A DNA stretch of 64,000 nucleotides from Myxococcales bacterium UBA1238 (GTDB lineage Bacteria > Myxococcota_A > Bradymonadia > UBA7976 > UBA1532): NCBI GenBank assembly GCA_002309015.1, contig DBWM01000037.1, positions 68,249 to 132,248 of the forward strand, in the 5' to 3' direction. Under the pieces are notes generated by a model. That model was not told where the DNA came from, did no database searches, and saw only the letters and a program-made list of their open reading frames with translations. A program made the position numbers and the translations under genes. Positions within the stretch are counted from its first letter, which is position 1. Each line of letters begins with the position of its first letter. Shown here piece after piece: positions 26,863 through 36,684 of the stretch.

Positions 26863-29304
26863 TTACTTCTTCGATGCGGCGGAGGTGGGAGCTACGTATT
26901 GGCATTGACCCAAGTTCGCATTTAGAGCGTGCAAAGCCTGGATTGCCGCCTGTGAGGTCGACAAAAAGTCTTTGCATTGCCAATCCTTAAAACAAGAATC
27001 TTCATGATTATCGCCCCCTGACTTCGTACACACTGCAGGGACGACCTTTGCAAAATCATCCTCAGTAAACCCGCCCCCAATGTAGTCCTCATAATCTGGC
27101 CAAATTTCAGCCATCTTCTGCGAATGACCACCACGCAAATCGGGTCTACGCGTGGAAACGCTTGCATCCAAAGTCCATTTCATGCAAAGGCTCACATAGT
27201 TGGGTTCTGGACTGTCCAATGCGTAATCCGCTGTGAAAACCTCCCCGGGCGCATTTATGCTTTCCTGGTTTGATTCATACCACAGCTTACAGCCATTATC
27301 GGAAGGATGCGCTTTGCAATGCTCGAAAACATTCTTCAGGTAATCGTTCAGCGCAGACGTCGAAATGACACCGAACACCCAGAATTCGTTCCAATAAGGT
27401 TTCTTTTGATAGAATAAACTATTATGAATTGGGTCAAGATTACCTTCTGCGTCAGGTGAGAATACCGCTCTATATTGCACTTCATTCAACAGCATCAGCG
27501 ACAGTTCCGGGTTTGAACTGTCGTAGAAGAGCGGTGATGGCACCTGCTGCACGCTCAATCGATTGTTCGCATCCGCAGTCAGGTTTTTGAGCAAATTATC
27601 TGCAATAGCGACCTGCCCACTTTGATATTTGGAAGTCCCGTATTCCGAAAGCTCCATCGATAAAGGCTGAAGCTCACCGCTGTTCGCCTTCCCGGCTCTC
27701 ATCCATTCGAGCTTAAATCTATCCGTAATCTCATCAAAGCTATTCTCTTCATCACTTATACTTGCCGCCGATAGGGCAACCAACAATTGATGTTGCTCGG
27801 GGAGTGCAAGAAGAGCGGTTAAGTCCTCATTAGAGAAGTATTTGGCGCCTACGCCACCGGCGCTTTCTGCTATGAGGTGAGCATTCTTATCGAGAGCCTG
27901 GCAAGTCGGCGTACTCGAAACCATCACCTCCCACCCCACAACAGCAACCGGAGGAACCGCATTCCAGCTTTCAATGCCTTCATCGGTTAACCCATCGCAA
28001 TCATTATCGATTTCGTCTTTTATCTCAGGCGTGGGCGATCCGGGGCTTGTCACGCTGCATATGGTATCATCGTGATCTTCATTGCATTCGTAAACGCCCA
28101 CTCTATAGCATGCGCCCTTTCCGATACCGGGGTTGTCTGCAGTGCCGGGGCATTTCTCCCCCTTCTTCGGGAAATCTTCGTCGATTGCACCGTCGCAATC
28201 GTTATCCACACCGTCGCAGAGTTCGGTTCCTATGGGTTCCTTGCAAACCCAGGTCGGATCGTTGTGATCAGCATCGCAAGACATCGTCCGCGTGTCGCAG
28301 ACTGCCTCATCATTGCATTTCAACCCTACTGCAAAGCCTTCGTCGGTATCACCATCGCAATCATTATCCACGCCATCACATTGCTCCGCCACAGGAGGAG
28401 CCTGCCCGGGAACTTCGACGCAGATGATTTCACCTGAATCATTGCACTCCCATTTGCCATTCCTTGTGCATATCGAGTCACAGGCATTGGCCGTCTCGGA
28501 ATTGTGGTTGTCATCCTTGCGACCTTCCTGCAGGCAAACGGTGCACGCTTCGCCGACCTTCTCAAAACCTTCGTCCGTCTCGCCGTTGCAGTCGTCATCC
28601 TTGCCGTTGCAAATCTCTGTGGTCTTGGCGGCTGAATTGGGTTCTCCATCGCAATAGGGCTTGCCGTTAGAACCACAAACCCATTCACCCTGAGTTTTGC
28701 AAACCCCCTTACCCACAAAGCAAAGCTCGGAGATGTCGTCTTTTGTTCTAAACTGCGTCACCACACCTTCGACTTCGATTTCCCATTCGTCTATATAGCC
28801 GTCGCAATCGTCATCTTTGCCATTACCACAAATCTCAAAATCGCTTTTCTCGTTTTTATACTCATAGACCCACTCACCACCTCTGCAAAACTTACTCTTC
28901 TCAGCGCAGATCCCGGATTCATTTAAATCTGTATAGTCCTGGCGCTCCGCTAAACCTTCGTCGGTTTCGCCGTCGCAGTTATCATCCTTGCCATTGCAGT
29001 CTTCGCTTCTCTCAAATCGCTGAATCAGCGGTGTGCATATAGGAACGCCATTGTTACAATGGCTGATGCCCTCATTACAAATCCCATACAACCCGGTCTC
29101 ACATGTCTGACCTTCACCCTCTGCAGTACAGGAGACAGGTTGTGAGGCATCAGTGGAGGCATCGTTGCTGACCATCGCATCCGAAATCGTCTGATTTCCG
29201 GGCACAAATGCAGGTGGATCCCCCGATGCCGGGCAACCCGTAAGCAAACCAGCCAACGCCATCATCAAACAAGGGCCAAAGGATTGAAAACTTGGGTTGC
29301 GCAT
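26863..29304 (-). CDS. Lipoprotein with six MopE-type metal-binding repeats
   Basis: 813 residues. A signal peptide ends in a lipobox (LAGLLTGC, Cys at about 24), then an Asp/Ser/Thr linker. Next come six copies of the C-x-G-x-D-[ND]-D-C-[DN]-G-x2-D-E motif (about 100-440, for example CDGVDNDCDGDTDEG), interspersed with Cys-rich loops. This motif is the MopE-type putative metal-binding repeat common in Myxococcota surface proteins. The C-terminal part of about 370 residues (from SWNAVPPVAVVGWE) is not recognised and has several paired Cys. ATG 29304 is chosen because it gives the lipobox signal; a GTG at 29316 adds four residues. It lies 21 bases after the TPR gene and is the last gene of the kinase operon. 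Confidence 0.9.
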   Translation of the reverse strand: MRNPSFQSFGPCLMMALAGLLTGCPASGDPPAFVPGNQTISDAMVSNDASTDASQPVSCTAEGEGQTCETGLYGICNEGISHCNNGVPICTPLIQRFERSEDCNGKDDNCDGETDEGLAERQDYTDLNESGICAEKSKFCRGGEWVYEYKNEKSDFEICGNGKDDDCDGYIDEWEIEVEGVVTQFRTKDDISELCFVGKGVCKTQGEWVCGSNGKPYCDGEPNSAAKTTEICNGKDDDCNGETDEGFEKVGEACTVCLQEGRKDDNHNSETANACDSICTRNGKWECNDSGEIICVEVPGQAPPVAEQCDGVDNDCDGDTDEGFAVGLKCNDEAVCDTRTMSCDADHNDPTWVCKEPIGTELCDGVDNDCDGAIDEDFPKKGEKCPGTADNPGIGKGACYRVGVYECNEDHDDTICSVTSPGSPTPEIKDEIDNDCDGLTDEGIESWNAVPPVAVVGWEVMVSSTPTCQALDKNAHLIAESAGGVGAKYFSNEDLTALLALPEQHQLLVALSAASISDEENSFDEITDRFKLEWMRAGKANSGELQPLSMELSEYGTSKYQSGQVAIADNLLKNLTADANNRLSVQQVPSPLFYDSSNPELSLMLLNEVQYRAVFSPDAEGNLDPIHNSLFYQKKPYWNEFWVFGVISTSALNDYLKNVFEHCKAHPSDNGCKLWYESNQESINAPGEVFTADYALDSPEPNYVSLCMKWTLDASVSTRRPDLRGGHSQKMAEIWPDYEDYIGGGFTEDDFAKVVPAVCTKSGGDNHEDSCFKDWQCKDFLSTSQAAIQALHALNANLGQCQYVAPTSAASKK

Positions 29305-29325
29305 CGCGAATTCCACAAAAAGATG

Positions 29326-30129
29326 TTAAAAATCAAAGGAGTAGACCAAATGGCCGCCGTCTGCGGAAGGATAGATCCCCAATGAGGATCCCGTCGCTTC
29401 TTCCTTTTCGGGCAAAAGGATCGCCGCCAGCACACCGCCCGCAATGAGCGCCCCGCCCAACGCATAGAGCGTGTAAGCCCACATACGCGAATGAGAGCGC
29501 TGCTCCACCAAATCGTCGTATTTACGCTGATCGCCTTTATAGGTTTTCGCCTTTAAATCATCCTGTGCAGCCTGCGAATCGAGCGCAAACACGACGCCGC
29601 CCACCACGCTTGCAACCCCTGCGCCTGCCACCGAAAAGCCCACGATGCGCCAGGGAAACGGACTGGATTCCGGCGCATCGCTTCCATCGATTTGAGTCGC
29701 ATTTGAGGGGACCGGCTGAGGCTGCAAAGACGCCTGACGAGCCCGCTCTTCCTCCTCGCGCCGCTTGTCGTCCGCTATCTTTTCTGCTTTCAATTCCTCA
29801 AGTTCCACCTTCGCGCGTTCCGCCTCAGAGGACTTGGGGAATTGGCCGATGATCTCCGCATAGCATTGCGAAGCCTCATCCCATTTTTGACTTCTCCGCA
29901 GCGCTTTTGCCAGGCGAAGCCGATATTTGGGCTCACAGGCATCGAGCGAGACCGCCATGCGAAACAGCGCAACGGCCTCTTCGTATTTTTCGTTTTTCGC
30001 CAAACGCACCGCTTCGCGCGCATTGATCTCGGCCGTAACCGGATCGCGAGCCTCACATTTTGCTTGGGCTTCACCCCAAACAGACAGCATCGCGAGTGCA
30101 AACCATGCAAAAAGACTGAGTTTTTTCAA
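29326..30129 (-). CDS. TPR protein with two membrane segments
   Basis: 267 residues. Signal peptide (1-23, ending EAQA), a TPR-like helical region (about 30-115, ARAEAVRLAKNEKYEEAVALF-like helices), a charged coiled stretch (ELKAEKIADDKRREEEERAR), and two hydrophobic helices (about 160-182 and 218-240) before a short polar tail. Exported, probably inner-membrane bound with the TPR part in the periplasm. The start is TTG at 30129, overlapping the upstream kinase stop as TTGA, so translation is coupled to the kinase. Similar TPR-plus-two-helix proteins accompany kinases in Myxococcota; the function is not established. The TPR may bind the lipoprotein encoded next (inference). Confidence 0.85.
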   Translation of the reverse strand: MKKLSLFAWFALAMLSVWGEAQAKCEARDPVTAEINAREAVRLAKNEKYEEAVALFRMAVSLDACEPKYRLRLAKALRRSQKWDEASQCYAEIIGQFPKSSEAERAKVELEELKAEKIADDKRREEEERARQASLQPQPVPSNATQIDGSDAPESSPFPWRIVGFSVAGAGVASVVGGVVFALDSQAAQDDLKAKTYKGDQRKYDDLVEQRSHSRMWAYTLYALGGALIAGGVLAAILLPEKEEATGSSLGIYPSADGGHLVYSFDF

Positions 30130-32090
30130 AAGTCATCCTCTTGTGCTTCGCGCCGCTTGAGATCGGCAATGCGCGCTTTGGCCATTTGCGCCTTTTGACC
30201 CGTCAACCCCTTCTTTAAAGCCGACTCGTAAAGGCGCTTGGAATGCGAATACGCTCCCCGCTTTTCGGCCTCCTGAGCTTGCTTATAATCCTCAAGAGCT
30301 GCAGCAGGCGACTCGGCAGTGGCTGCGGTCTTCGTCTCCACAGTCGGCTTCGTCGTCGTTACCGGAGGCGTAGTTTTCGTCGTCGTCACCGGCCTGATCA
30401 CCGGCTTAGTGGGCTTTCCGCCTTGGTTTACAGTCGTTTTTCCACCCACTTCACCTTGATTGTCAACCTTGGGCGGATTCTCTTTTCCGACAGGCTCCGC
30501 AGGTTGATCGGGTTGCACGGGCGTCGGAGTCGTCGTTGCGGGCTGAACGGCCGGAGGCTGCACGGGCTGCACTGGCTGCACGGGCTGAACGGCCGGGGGC
30601 TGCACAGGCTGCACGGGCTGCACGGTTTGCACGATGGTCTGCACTGGTTGCCGCTGCTGAACCGCTTCCACCACCCAACGCCCCACCACCACAAAGGTGA
30701 CGATAACCAAAAGCCCGATGCAGGAAAGCACCCAGGGCCAAATGCGACGCGGTTCTTCCAACTGCACCGAAATCACATCAGAATTTGAAATTTGCTCTGA
30801 AATGTCGGTCAGTTTGGCATGCTGAACGGTCAATGCTTCCGCCGGTATCACCTCGGAAGCGTTCATCTTGATCCGCTGCGAAATCGAGCGGGAAATATCT
30901 CCCGATAAAAGCTCCTCTGCAGGAACCGGCCTTACCGCGCGCGACTGTCCCGTCGCATAATTGTTATTGCTATTATAAGATGCAGCCAGATTGACCGACG
31001 AATTGCTTTGCGTTTGGCCATCCGCCGAATAGTTGGGGCCCTTCATCAAAGTGATCGTCGGCAACGGCGCCCGCTCACCCTGCTGATCGATCGCCTCCAA
31101 CGCCGCTAAAGCCTCGCGCGCCGACGCGTATCGCTGACGCGGATCGATCGCCATGCATTTTTGAATGAACCGCGTGATCGGCTCCGAAACCGCTTCTCCG
31201 TGCGAGGTTTGGGTCACCTGAGGCCGTGGCGCCCTGCAATGAGCCGCCGCCATTTCGGCCATCTCGCCCTTGGGGATCGGCGCATGCCCCAAAAGCATTT
31301 CGGCCATCATCACGCCAAACGCGTAAACATCGGTGCAAGGCGTAGTGGGCTGACAATGCCATTGCTCGGGCGCCATATATTTGGGCGTCCCCAAAACGCC
31401 GCCCTGCCCAAGATGCATGGTTTTTCCGCCGGATCCCTGCAGAGACGAAATGCCGAAATCGAATAACCTCGCAAAATACTTGCGGTTTTTGCTCTCATCG
31501 ATCAGCACATTGCCCGGCTTCAGATCGCGGTGAACCACTCCCTGATGATGGGCCGCCGTCAGTCCGCGCAGAATATTGATCCCGTATTGCAACGTATCGT
31601 AGACGCTGAGCCCTTTGGCATCCTTGATCACGCGCCGCAGCGTGGGGCCGTTGACCAGCTCCATCGCAAAAAAAAGCACGTGATCCTCTTCGCTTTCACC
31701 AAAATGAGCTTCACCGTAATCAAAAATGGGCACGATGTTGGGATCGAGCAAAGCCGCCGAAGTGCGCGCTTCCCGCTTAAACCGCTCGATGGTCGTCTCG
31801 TCGCGCGCCAAATCGAGCATCAAAAGCTTTAACGCCACATCCCGGCCGAGCGCGATCTGCTCCGCTTTGTAAACCGCACCGAACCCACCGGCGCCCAGAA
31901 ATCCATTGATGGTGTAGTTGTTATTGACCGTGATGCCCAAAAGATGGCGCTTCGCCCTCGGCGTCGCCTCCACCATCGAGCGCGGAATGCCATGTACACC
32001 GCCCACAATGCCGTGATCCACCGGGCAAAAATCTTCTCCCGGTTCGAGCACGCGATCACATTTGGGGCAAACGATAACGTCCTGACTCAC
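30126..32090 (-). CDS. Membrane Ser/Thr protein kinase with zinc ribbon and Pro-rich repeats
   Basis: 654 residues. An N-terminal zinc-ribbon-like motif ([18 protein letters not shown]) precedes a Hanks-type kinase ([25 protein letters not shown] at about 185, [18 protein letters not shown]). There is one membrane span (about 448-472), then a periplasmic tract of [11 protein letters not shown] repeats and a Pro/Thr/Lys linker. It ends in a helical, TPR-like segment ([21 protein letters not shown]). GTG at 32090 is preferred over GTG at 32096 because GAGG lies 6 bases before the former and directly abuts the latter. First gene of a three-gene operon with the TPR protein and MopE lipoprotein, divergent from the gene at 32243. 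Confidence 0.92.
   Translation of the reverse strand: MSQDVIVCPKCDRVLEPGEDFCPVDHGIVGGVHGIPRSMVEATPRAKRHLLGITVNNNYTINGFLGAGGFGAVYKAEQIALGRDVALKLLMLDLARDETTIERFKREARTSAALLDPNIVPIFDYGEAHFGESEEDHVLFFAMELVNGPTLRRVIKDAKGLSVYDTLQYGINILRGLTAAHHQGVVHRDLKPGNVLIDESKNRKYFARLFDFGISSLQGSGGKTMHLGQGGVLGTPKYMAPEQWHCQPTTPCTDVYAFGVMMAEMLLGHAPIPKGEMAEMAAAHCRAPRPQVTQTSHGEAVSEPITRFIQKCMAIDPRQRYASAREALAALEAIDQQGERAPLPTITLMKGPNYSADGQTQSNSSVNLAASYNSNNNYATGQSRAVRPVPAEELLSGDISRSISQRIKMNASEVIPAEALTVQHAKLTDISEQISNSDVISVQLEEPRRIWPWVLSCIGLLVIVTFVVVGRWVVEAVQQRQPVQTIVQTVQPVQPVQPPAVQPVQPVQPVQPPAVQPATTTPTPVQPDQPAEPVGKENPPKVDNQGEVGGKTTVNQGGKPTKPVIRPVTTTKTTPPVTTTKPTVETKTAATAESPAAALEDYKQAQEAEKRGAYSHSKRLYESALKKGLTGQKAQMAKARIADLKRREAQEDDF
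30540..30640. repeat. In-frame tandem repeats encoding VQPVQPPA tract
   Basis: Within the kinase gene, short repeats of CTGCACGGGCTG type encode a VQP-rich periplasmic spacer. Copy number is likely variable between strains because the units are nearly identical. Confidence 0.6.
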
Positions 32091-32242
32091 ATGCACCCTC
32101 TTTCTTGGTGCCGATTCTTGATCTCCTTACAATAAGGTCTAAAGCCCCCAATGCGCAAGCATCCAACTCAAAACCAAGCATCGGGGTTGCGCAACTTCCC
32201 AAACTGAAGGATCATAGGCAGACCTTCGATTTTGGAGTCTCG

Positions 32243-33235
32243 ATGCAATCCCACGATGAGAATGCGATGCGCTTTCGGGTTCCGGCCCCCAGGAGACCCG
32301 CGCGCCCACCTTTGATCCTTTCGATCCCTGAATACGGCTATTTTCGCGATGCGCTTTGCAGCTTTACGGGCGGTGAAGCGGGCCAGGTTGAAGTCGAGGA
32401 ATTCCCCGACGGCGAGCGCTACCAGCGGCTCATTTGCGATGTGACGGGCCGCGATGTCGTTTTGGTTGCGGGTACCATCTCCGATTCCGCAACCCTCGCG
32501 TTTTACGATTTAGCTTGCACCATCGTCACTTACGGCGCCCAGCGGCTCACCATGGTCGTCCCCTATTTCGGTTATTCCACCATGGAGCGCGCCGTCCGCG
32601 TGGGCGAAATCGTCACCGCCAAAACCCGCGCCCGCCTTTTGTCGGCGATCCCTCAGCCCGCCATGGGCAACCGCATCATGCTCCTCGATCTACACAGCGA
32701 AGGGATCACGCATTATTTTGAGGGCAACCTGGTCGCGCTCCATCTGGTCGCACAGCCGATCATCTGCGAAGTCGCGCGCCGCTGGGGAGGCGACGATTTT
32801 GTTCTGGGCTCCACCGATGCCGGCCGCGCCAAGCATATCGTGCATCTGGCCAACGATTTGGGCGTCGAAGCAGGCTTCGTCTACAAACGCCGCCATTCGG
32901 GATCCTCCACCGAGGTGATGGCCGTCAACGCCGACGTCAAGGGCCGCAAGGTGATCATCTACGACGACATGATCCGCACCGGAGGCTCACTTTTAGGCGC
33001 CGCCAAAGCCTATCTCGAAGCCGGAGCCACCGAGATCAGCGCCATCGCCACCCACGGCCTGTTCCCCGGTGATGCGCTCCAACGCATCGAAAACAGTGGA
33101 CTTTTTGCCCATATCGCCTGCACCAACTCTCACCCCAGAGCCCGCGCTCTGGCGAGCGATCGCTTAGAGGTCCTCTCCGTCGCCGAAATCTTTGCCGAAG
33201 CGATCGGCCACCGCTCCCATCTGGAGCGCGCCTAA
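32243..33235 (+). CDS. Divergent ribose-phosphate pyrophosphokinase-like protein
   Basis: 330 residues, ATG 32243 with GGAG 5 bases upstream. Both halves of the PRPP-synthetase fold are visible: FPDGERYQR near 50, [27 protein letters not shown] (ordinary enzymes have DLH-x-Q-x-Q-GFF), [22 protein letters not shown], and the PRPP loop [13 protein letters not shown]. The catalytic Lys/Arg region is present but several signature positions differ, so this may be a subfamily with altered regulation or substrate and not the housekeeping Prs. It could still make PRPP from ribose 5-phosphate and ATP. Divergent from the kinase operon; about 140 bases follow before the PilZ-like gene. Confidence 0.8.
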   Translation: MQSHDENAMRFRVPAPRRPARPPLILSIPEYGYFRDALCSFTGGEAGQVEVEEFPDGERYQRLICDVTGRDVVLVAGTISDSATLAFYDLACTIVTYGAQRLTMVVPYFGYSTMERAVRVGEIVTAKTRARLLSAIPQPAMGNRIMLLDLHSEGITHYFEGNLVALHLVAQPIICEVARRWGGDDFVLGSTDAGRAKHIVHLANDLGVEAGFVYKRRHSGSSTEVMAVNADVKGRKVIIYDDMIRTGGSLLGAAKAYLEAGATEISAIATHGLFPGDALQRIENSGLFAHIACTNSHPRARALASDRLEVLSVAEIFAEAIGHRSHLERA

Positions 33236-33272
33236 TCCCGCCATCAATCCAACCCATCGAATTTAAATACAA

Positions 33273-33357
33273 AAAACCGGTTTTATCCTTCGGGCATAGG
33301 TAATTTTTGACCCATCGCGCTTACGCGTCGCCGAGGCTTTCCCGATAAAGGATAAAA
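33273..33357. promoter_or_regulatory. Palindrome and inverted repeat before PilZ-like gene
   Basis: The 141-base spacer carries AAAACCGGTTTT (33273-33284, a perfect palindrome) and TTTTATCCTT (33281-33290), whose complement AAGGATAAAA lies at 33348-33357, about 20 bases before the next start. The arrangement suggests an operator or looped site; no factor is known. Confidence 0.4.
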
Positions 33358-33376
33358 ATTTACATCTTGAGTCTTT

Positions 33377-34003
33377 ATGCCTCAGCATCCCGAATGGCTT
33401 CAGGCCCGGCTGATCGATGTCAGCCGACCGGATTTGGCCTTATTGCCCGGCTCCTGCCAGCCTTGCAGCGACGGTCGCTATCTGTTTTGCAGCGACGCGC
33501 CCGCAAACATCGCCCCAGGCACGCGCCTCCTCCTCAAAATCGACGGCCAGACCGCCATTTACGGCGAACTGATCGCATGCAGCAACGGGCATTACACCCT
33601 CAAAGAGCATCGCACAGCGCGCCCCGATCAGCGTAGGTTTCCCCGCATAGAATGCAAATTATTCTTTAAATACAAACCGTTAGGCGATCCTCTGGCGGAA
33701 TGGACGAAGGCCGATGAAGACGTGGAGCTCTCCATTGCGGGCCTGCGCTTTACGGATCGCACGTCTTGCTGCCCCAATCGCCTGATCGATTGCGAAATCG
33801 GCCTCACCGAAGAGGGGCCTCACTGGCGATGCCGTGCCCATGTGGTCCGCTATCTGCCCCTGGACGATGCGCATCTTCCCGAAGAAATTCCGCATCTTAC
33901 GGTCATCGAGTTTGACGATTTACCCCAGGAGGCGACCGATATGCTGGTCACCTATATGCTGCAGATGCAATGCGCAGCCATCGAAAATCTTGTTCCATTT
34001 TAG
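33377..34003 (+). CDS. PilZ-domain-like protein
   Basis: 208 residues, soluble, no signal peptide. The central part carries QRRFPRIECKLFFKY (about 86-100), matching the PilZ RxxxR c-di-GMP-binding motif. It is followed by DVELSIAGLRF (about 116), matching [DN]-x-S-x-x-G except that Glu replaces the first residue. The N-terminal 80 residues form a small beta-rich domain of the YcgR-N kind, inferred from pattern only. Such proteins usually couple c-di-GMP to motility or surface output. It ends four bases before the convergent ksgA gene. Confidence in PilZ is moderate because the second motif is imperfect. Confidence 0.7.
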   Translation: MPQHPEWLQARLIDVSRPDLALLPGSCQPCSDGRYLFCSDAPANIAPGTRLLLKIDGQTAIYGELIACSNGHYTLKEHRTARPDQRRFPRIECKLFFKYKPLGDPLAEWTKADEDVELSIAGLRFTDRTSCCPNRLIDCEIGLTEEGPHWRCRAHVVRYLPLDDAHLPEEIPHLTVIEFDDLPQEATDMLVTYMLQMQCAAIENLVPF

Positions 34004-34007
34004 AAGG

Positions 34008-34850
34008 TTACGCGCGACTCAGCGCCTTTGAGATCGATGCGAGCTCCTCAAGCGAAAACGTTTCGCCGCGACGCGTGCTGTCGATGCCGAGCGATGCGCA
34101 AAGCGCCTCCGGATCGGGCATGATCCCCTTTAAAGCCTTGCGCGCCATCTTGCGCCGCTGATCGAACAGCGCGCGCACAACCTTGCGGAAAGATTCAGGA
34201 TTTCCAACATCGGCCGCCATTTTTGGCAAGCGTTCGAGCACCAGAACCGCCGAATCCACCTTGGGCGCCGGGTGAAAGCTTTCGGGCCCCACCTCAAAAT
34301 CGATGTAAGACCGCGTCCAGAGCGCCGCCCAGGCCGAGAGCGCACCGCAGGCTTTGGTTCCCGGCTCCGCCGCCACGCGCTCCGCAAATTCGCGCTGAAG
34401 CAAAAAACAGGCGCGCTTCCAGGCATGGGGGTGATCGAGCAGAGCCAGCAGTATCGGCGTGCTCAAATGGTAGGGTAAGTTCCCGTATATCAACAGATTT
34501 CCGCCGAGCTCCGCGCTGAGCGCATCCCAGTCCACATCGAGCACATTGCCTTCACGGATCTCGACCGACGCATCGCCCGCCATCTCGGAACGCAAAATTC
34601 CGATCAAATCCCGATCATATTCGAGCGCGACCACCCGGCCTGCGCGGTTCGCCAGCGCCATGGTCAGCGCCCCGAGCCCCGCACCGATCTCAAAGACGGT
34701 CTCGCCCGCTTCCACACCGCCCGCCTGCACGATGCGCTCCGGCACCGAGGGATCGATCAGAAAATTCTGCCCAAAATGCTTTTTGGTCCAAAGCCCGTAA
34801 GCCTTCAGAATGCTTCGGGGATCCTTGAACGCATATCGTTTTTCGCTCAC
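34008..34850 (-). CDS. rsmA: 16S rRNA dimethyladenosine transferase
   Basis: KsgA/RsmA methylates A1518 and A1519 of 16S rRNA during small-subunit maturation, using SAM. The 280-residue protein shows HFGQNFLID (about 21), the SAM motif VFEIGAGLGALT, the catalytic GNLPYHLSTPIL (motif IV NLPY), and the C-terminal QRRKMARKALKG region. The start is GTG at 34850, overlapping the tsaD stop as GTGA. The tsaD-rsmA pairing puts a tRNA modification and an rRNA modification gene in one transcript. Confidence 0.96.
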   Translation of the reverse strand: MSEKRYAFKDPRSILKAYGLWTKKHFGQNFLIDPSVPERIVQAGGVEAGETVFEIGAGLGALTMALANRAGRVVALEYDRDLIGILRSEMAGDASVEIREGNVLDVDWDALSAELGGNLLIYGNLPYHLSTPILLALLDHPHAWKRACFLLQREFAERVAAEPGTKACGALSAWAALWTRSYIDFEVGPESFHPAPKVDSAVLVLERLPKMAADVGNPESFRKVVRALFDQRRKMARKALKGIMPDPEALCASLGIDSTRRGETFSLEELASISKALSRA

Positions 34851-35899
34851 AGATTTTCCCCAATGTCCCAGTTGCCCACGGCATTCAGGCTGCGCAGCGC
34901 TTCGCCCGTAAGCCGCGATCCTGGCACCTGATCGCGATGCCAGGCAGCCGCTCCGATCATCGCGGCGTTATCGGTACACCATCGGGGACGCGGCATATGG
35001 AGCGCGATGCCTTCTCCTGAAAGCGTCTCCTGCATCAGACGGCGAAGGGCGCCATTGCAGGCCACACCGCCCGCCAGGACCGCATGTTTGCAGCCAAAAT
35101 GCTTTGCAGCTTCAAGGGTTCGCTCCACCAGCTGATCGCAGACCGCATGCTGAAAACTCGCAAGCAAATCCGCCAAATCCTGACCTTCGGGCGGCGCGCC
35201 GAACTTCTTTAAAACCGTCAATACCGCCGTCTTCAGGCCGCTGAAGCTGAAATCCAGTGGATCGCCGTCTTTAAAATGGGGCCTCGTAAACTTAAAAGCC
35301 TTTTCGTTTCCCCCCTTTGCGCCGCGCTCGACGATGGGACCGCCTGGGTATCCGAGGCCCAGCATGCGCGAAACCTTGTCGAACGCCTCGCCCGCCGCAT
35401 CGTCGCGGGTATGGGCAATCTGGCGAATCTGCGTTGGGCTCGAAACCAGATAAAGCGCCGTGTGACCGCCACTTACGGCCAGCGCCACGTGCGGGTAACC
35501 GGGACTTTCGGGACGCGGCTCGCCTTCTTTATGCAAAAAGACCGCCTGCATGTGACCCTGAAGATGGTGAACCGGAATGAGCGGCTTTTGCTTGGCGTAA
35601 GCGAGCGCCTTGGCCACCTGAAGCCCCACCAGGAGCGATCCCACGAGCCCCGGACCGCGCGTCACCGCCATCGCATCCACGTCGTTCCACGTAGCGTCTG
35701 CCGATGTAAGTGCTTCTTCTACAACGGGAATTGCGTCCACGAGATGGTTTCTGCTCGCGAGCTCAGGCACCACGCCGCCGTATTTGCGGTGAATATCGAT
35801 TTGCGTCGCCACCGCATCCGACAAAACCAGATGCCCATCGCCCACCAAAGCCGCCGCCGTCTCATCGCAGCTCGACTCGATTGCCAAGATCTTTAACAT
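34847..35899 (-). CDS. tsaD: tRNA N6-threonylcarbamoyladenosine transferase TsaD
   Basis: Transfers threonylcarbamoyl to A37 of ANN-reading tRNAs, with TsaB/TsaE as partners (not in this window). The 350-residue protein starts LAIESSCDETAAALV, has the metal-binding HHLQGH (about 112), VSGGHTALYLV, the DDAAGEAFDK segment and the C-terminal LAGGVACNGALR and TDNAAMIG blocks, all typical of TsaD/Gcp. ATG at 35899. It is followed by rsmA with a four-base overlap; the membrane-protein gene upstream at 36446 is on the same strand, 25 bases away. Confidence 0.97.
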   Translation of the reverse strand: MLKILAIESSCDETAAALVGDGHLVLSDAVATQIDIHRKYGGVVPELASRNHLVDAIPVVEEALTSADATWNDVDAMAVTRGPGLVGSLLVGLQVAKALAYAKQKPLIPVHHLQGHMQAVFLHKEGEPRPESPGYPHVALAVSGGHTALYLVSSPTQIRQIAHTRDDAAGEAFDKVSRMLGLGYPGGPIVERGAKGGNEKAFKFTRPHFKDGDPLDFSFSGLKTAVLTVLKKFGAPPEGQDLADLLASFQHAVCDQLVERTLEAAKHFGCKHAVLAGGVACNGALRRLMQETLSGEGIALHMPRPRWCTDNAAMIGAAAWHRDQVPGSRLTGEALRSLNAVGNWDIGENL

Positions 35900-35924
35900 A
35901 AAAAAGCCTTTAAAAATGAAGCAG

Positions 35925-36446
35925 TTATTCTTTGATTTCCATAGGAGCCTGACCGGTTTGCACCTCGCGTTTGCGAATGAACCAGCTTCGGGGCAACAAG
36001 AGATGCACCGTCAGAAGCGCCGCCACCACCGCGTGAAGGATGGCCGCAATGTGAAGCCAGGGCGACGACTTTACGGCATGCACGCCATCGGCCAGAAGCA
36101 GCGGGTAAGCCCCCGCCCGATCTTCCCAAAGCAACCCCGAAGCGAGCAGACCTCCGGTTAAAATCAGCCAAGTGAGGCAGCGCAAAAATCGACCGCAATG
36201 GTAGTAAGCAAAAAAATAGCCGCGTAACAGCGCGAAAATACACAGATAAAGACCAACCGGCATATAGAAGTCGAGGGCCCCGCGCGCCCGAAAAGCGAGC
36301 ACCACCAAAATGGCCGAAAGTCCCAGACCGCAAATACTGAGCAAGTTGGCCGGATCTAAGAACGTCCAGCGAAACATCGCGCGGTAAAGCGCCCGATCTT
36401 CTGCGTTATCCTGAACCAAATTCAAGTTTTGTTTTGTTTCTTTCAC
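35925..36446 (-). CDS. Hypothetical four-helix membrane protein
   Basis: Not recognised. 173 residues with four likely membrane spans (about 35-52, 62-80, 86-105 and 130-150) and basic C-terminal residues (SWFIRKREVQ). No motif is seen. The frame opens with GTG at 36446; the ribosome site is not clear. It lies 25 bases upstream of tsaD on the same strand and may share its transcript. Confidence 0.7.
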   Translation of the reverse strand: MKETKQNLNLVQDNAEDRALYRAMFRWTFLDPANLLSICGLGLSAILVVLAFRARGALDFYMPVGLYLCIFALLRGYFFAYYHCGRFLRCLTWLILTGGLLASGLLWEDRAGAYPLLLADGVHAVKSSPWLHIAAILHAVVAALLTVHLLLPRSWFIRKREVQTGQAPMEIKE

Positions 36447-36684
36447 GCCCTATAGGATGCCCGATGCAGCGCTCAAAATCCACTGTGACCCTTTTGGGCG
36501 GTCCGGTTTTCAGCGCCGATCCCGTTTCTGAGCCCTTACAAAAACCTCACCAGACGCCTTTCTGGCCATCCGGTTGCTTCAAAAATCCTTAATCATTTTC
36601 AATCATTAGAGTTCATTAAACTGAATCCTGCTGCAAATCCGTGAAAGGACGGGTTATAAAAACCTTTCGCATCGGAGTCTCCCT
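36447..36684. other. Divergent promoter spacer, no gene seen
   Basis: 238 bases between divergent genes. The part near 36595-36625 is AT-rich with repeated AATCATT, and GGTTATAAAAACC (about 36653-36665) is a short inverted repeat just upstream of the ATPase gene. No RNA or ORF of substance. Confidence 0.35.

Noticed and set aside
26082..26990. ORFs on the plus strand around 26.1-27.0 kb
   Set aside because: They overlap sbcD, the tmRNA gene and the MopE lipoprotein in antisense and show no protein features.
30243..30788. Plus-strand ORF of 181 codons rich in Leu, His, Gly and Arg
   Set aside because: Antisense shadow of the VQP repeat tract of the kinase.
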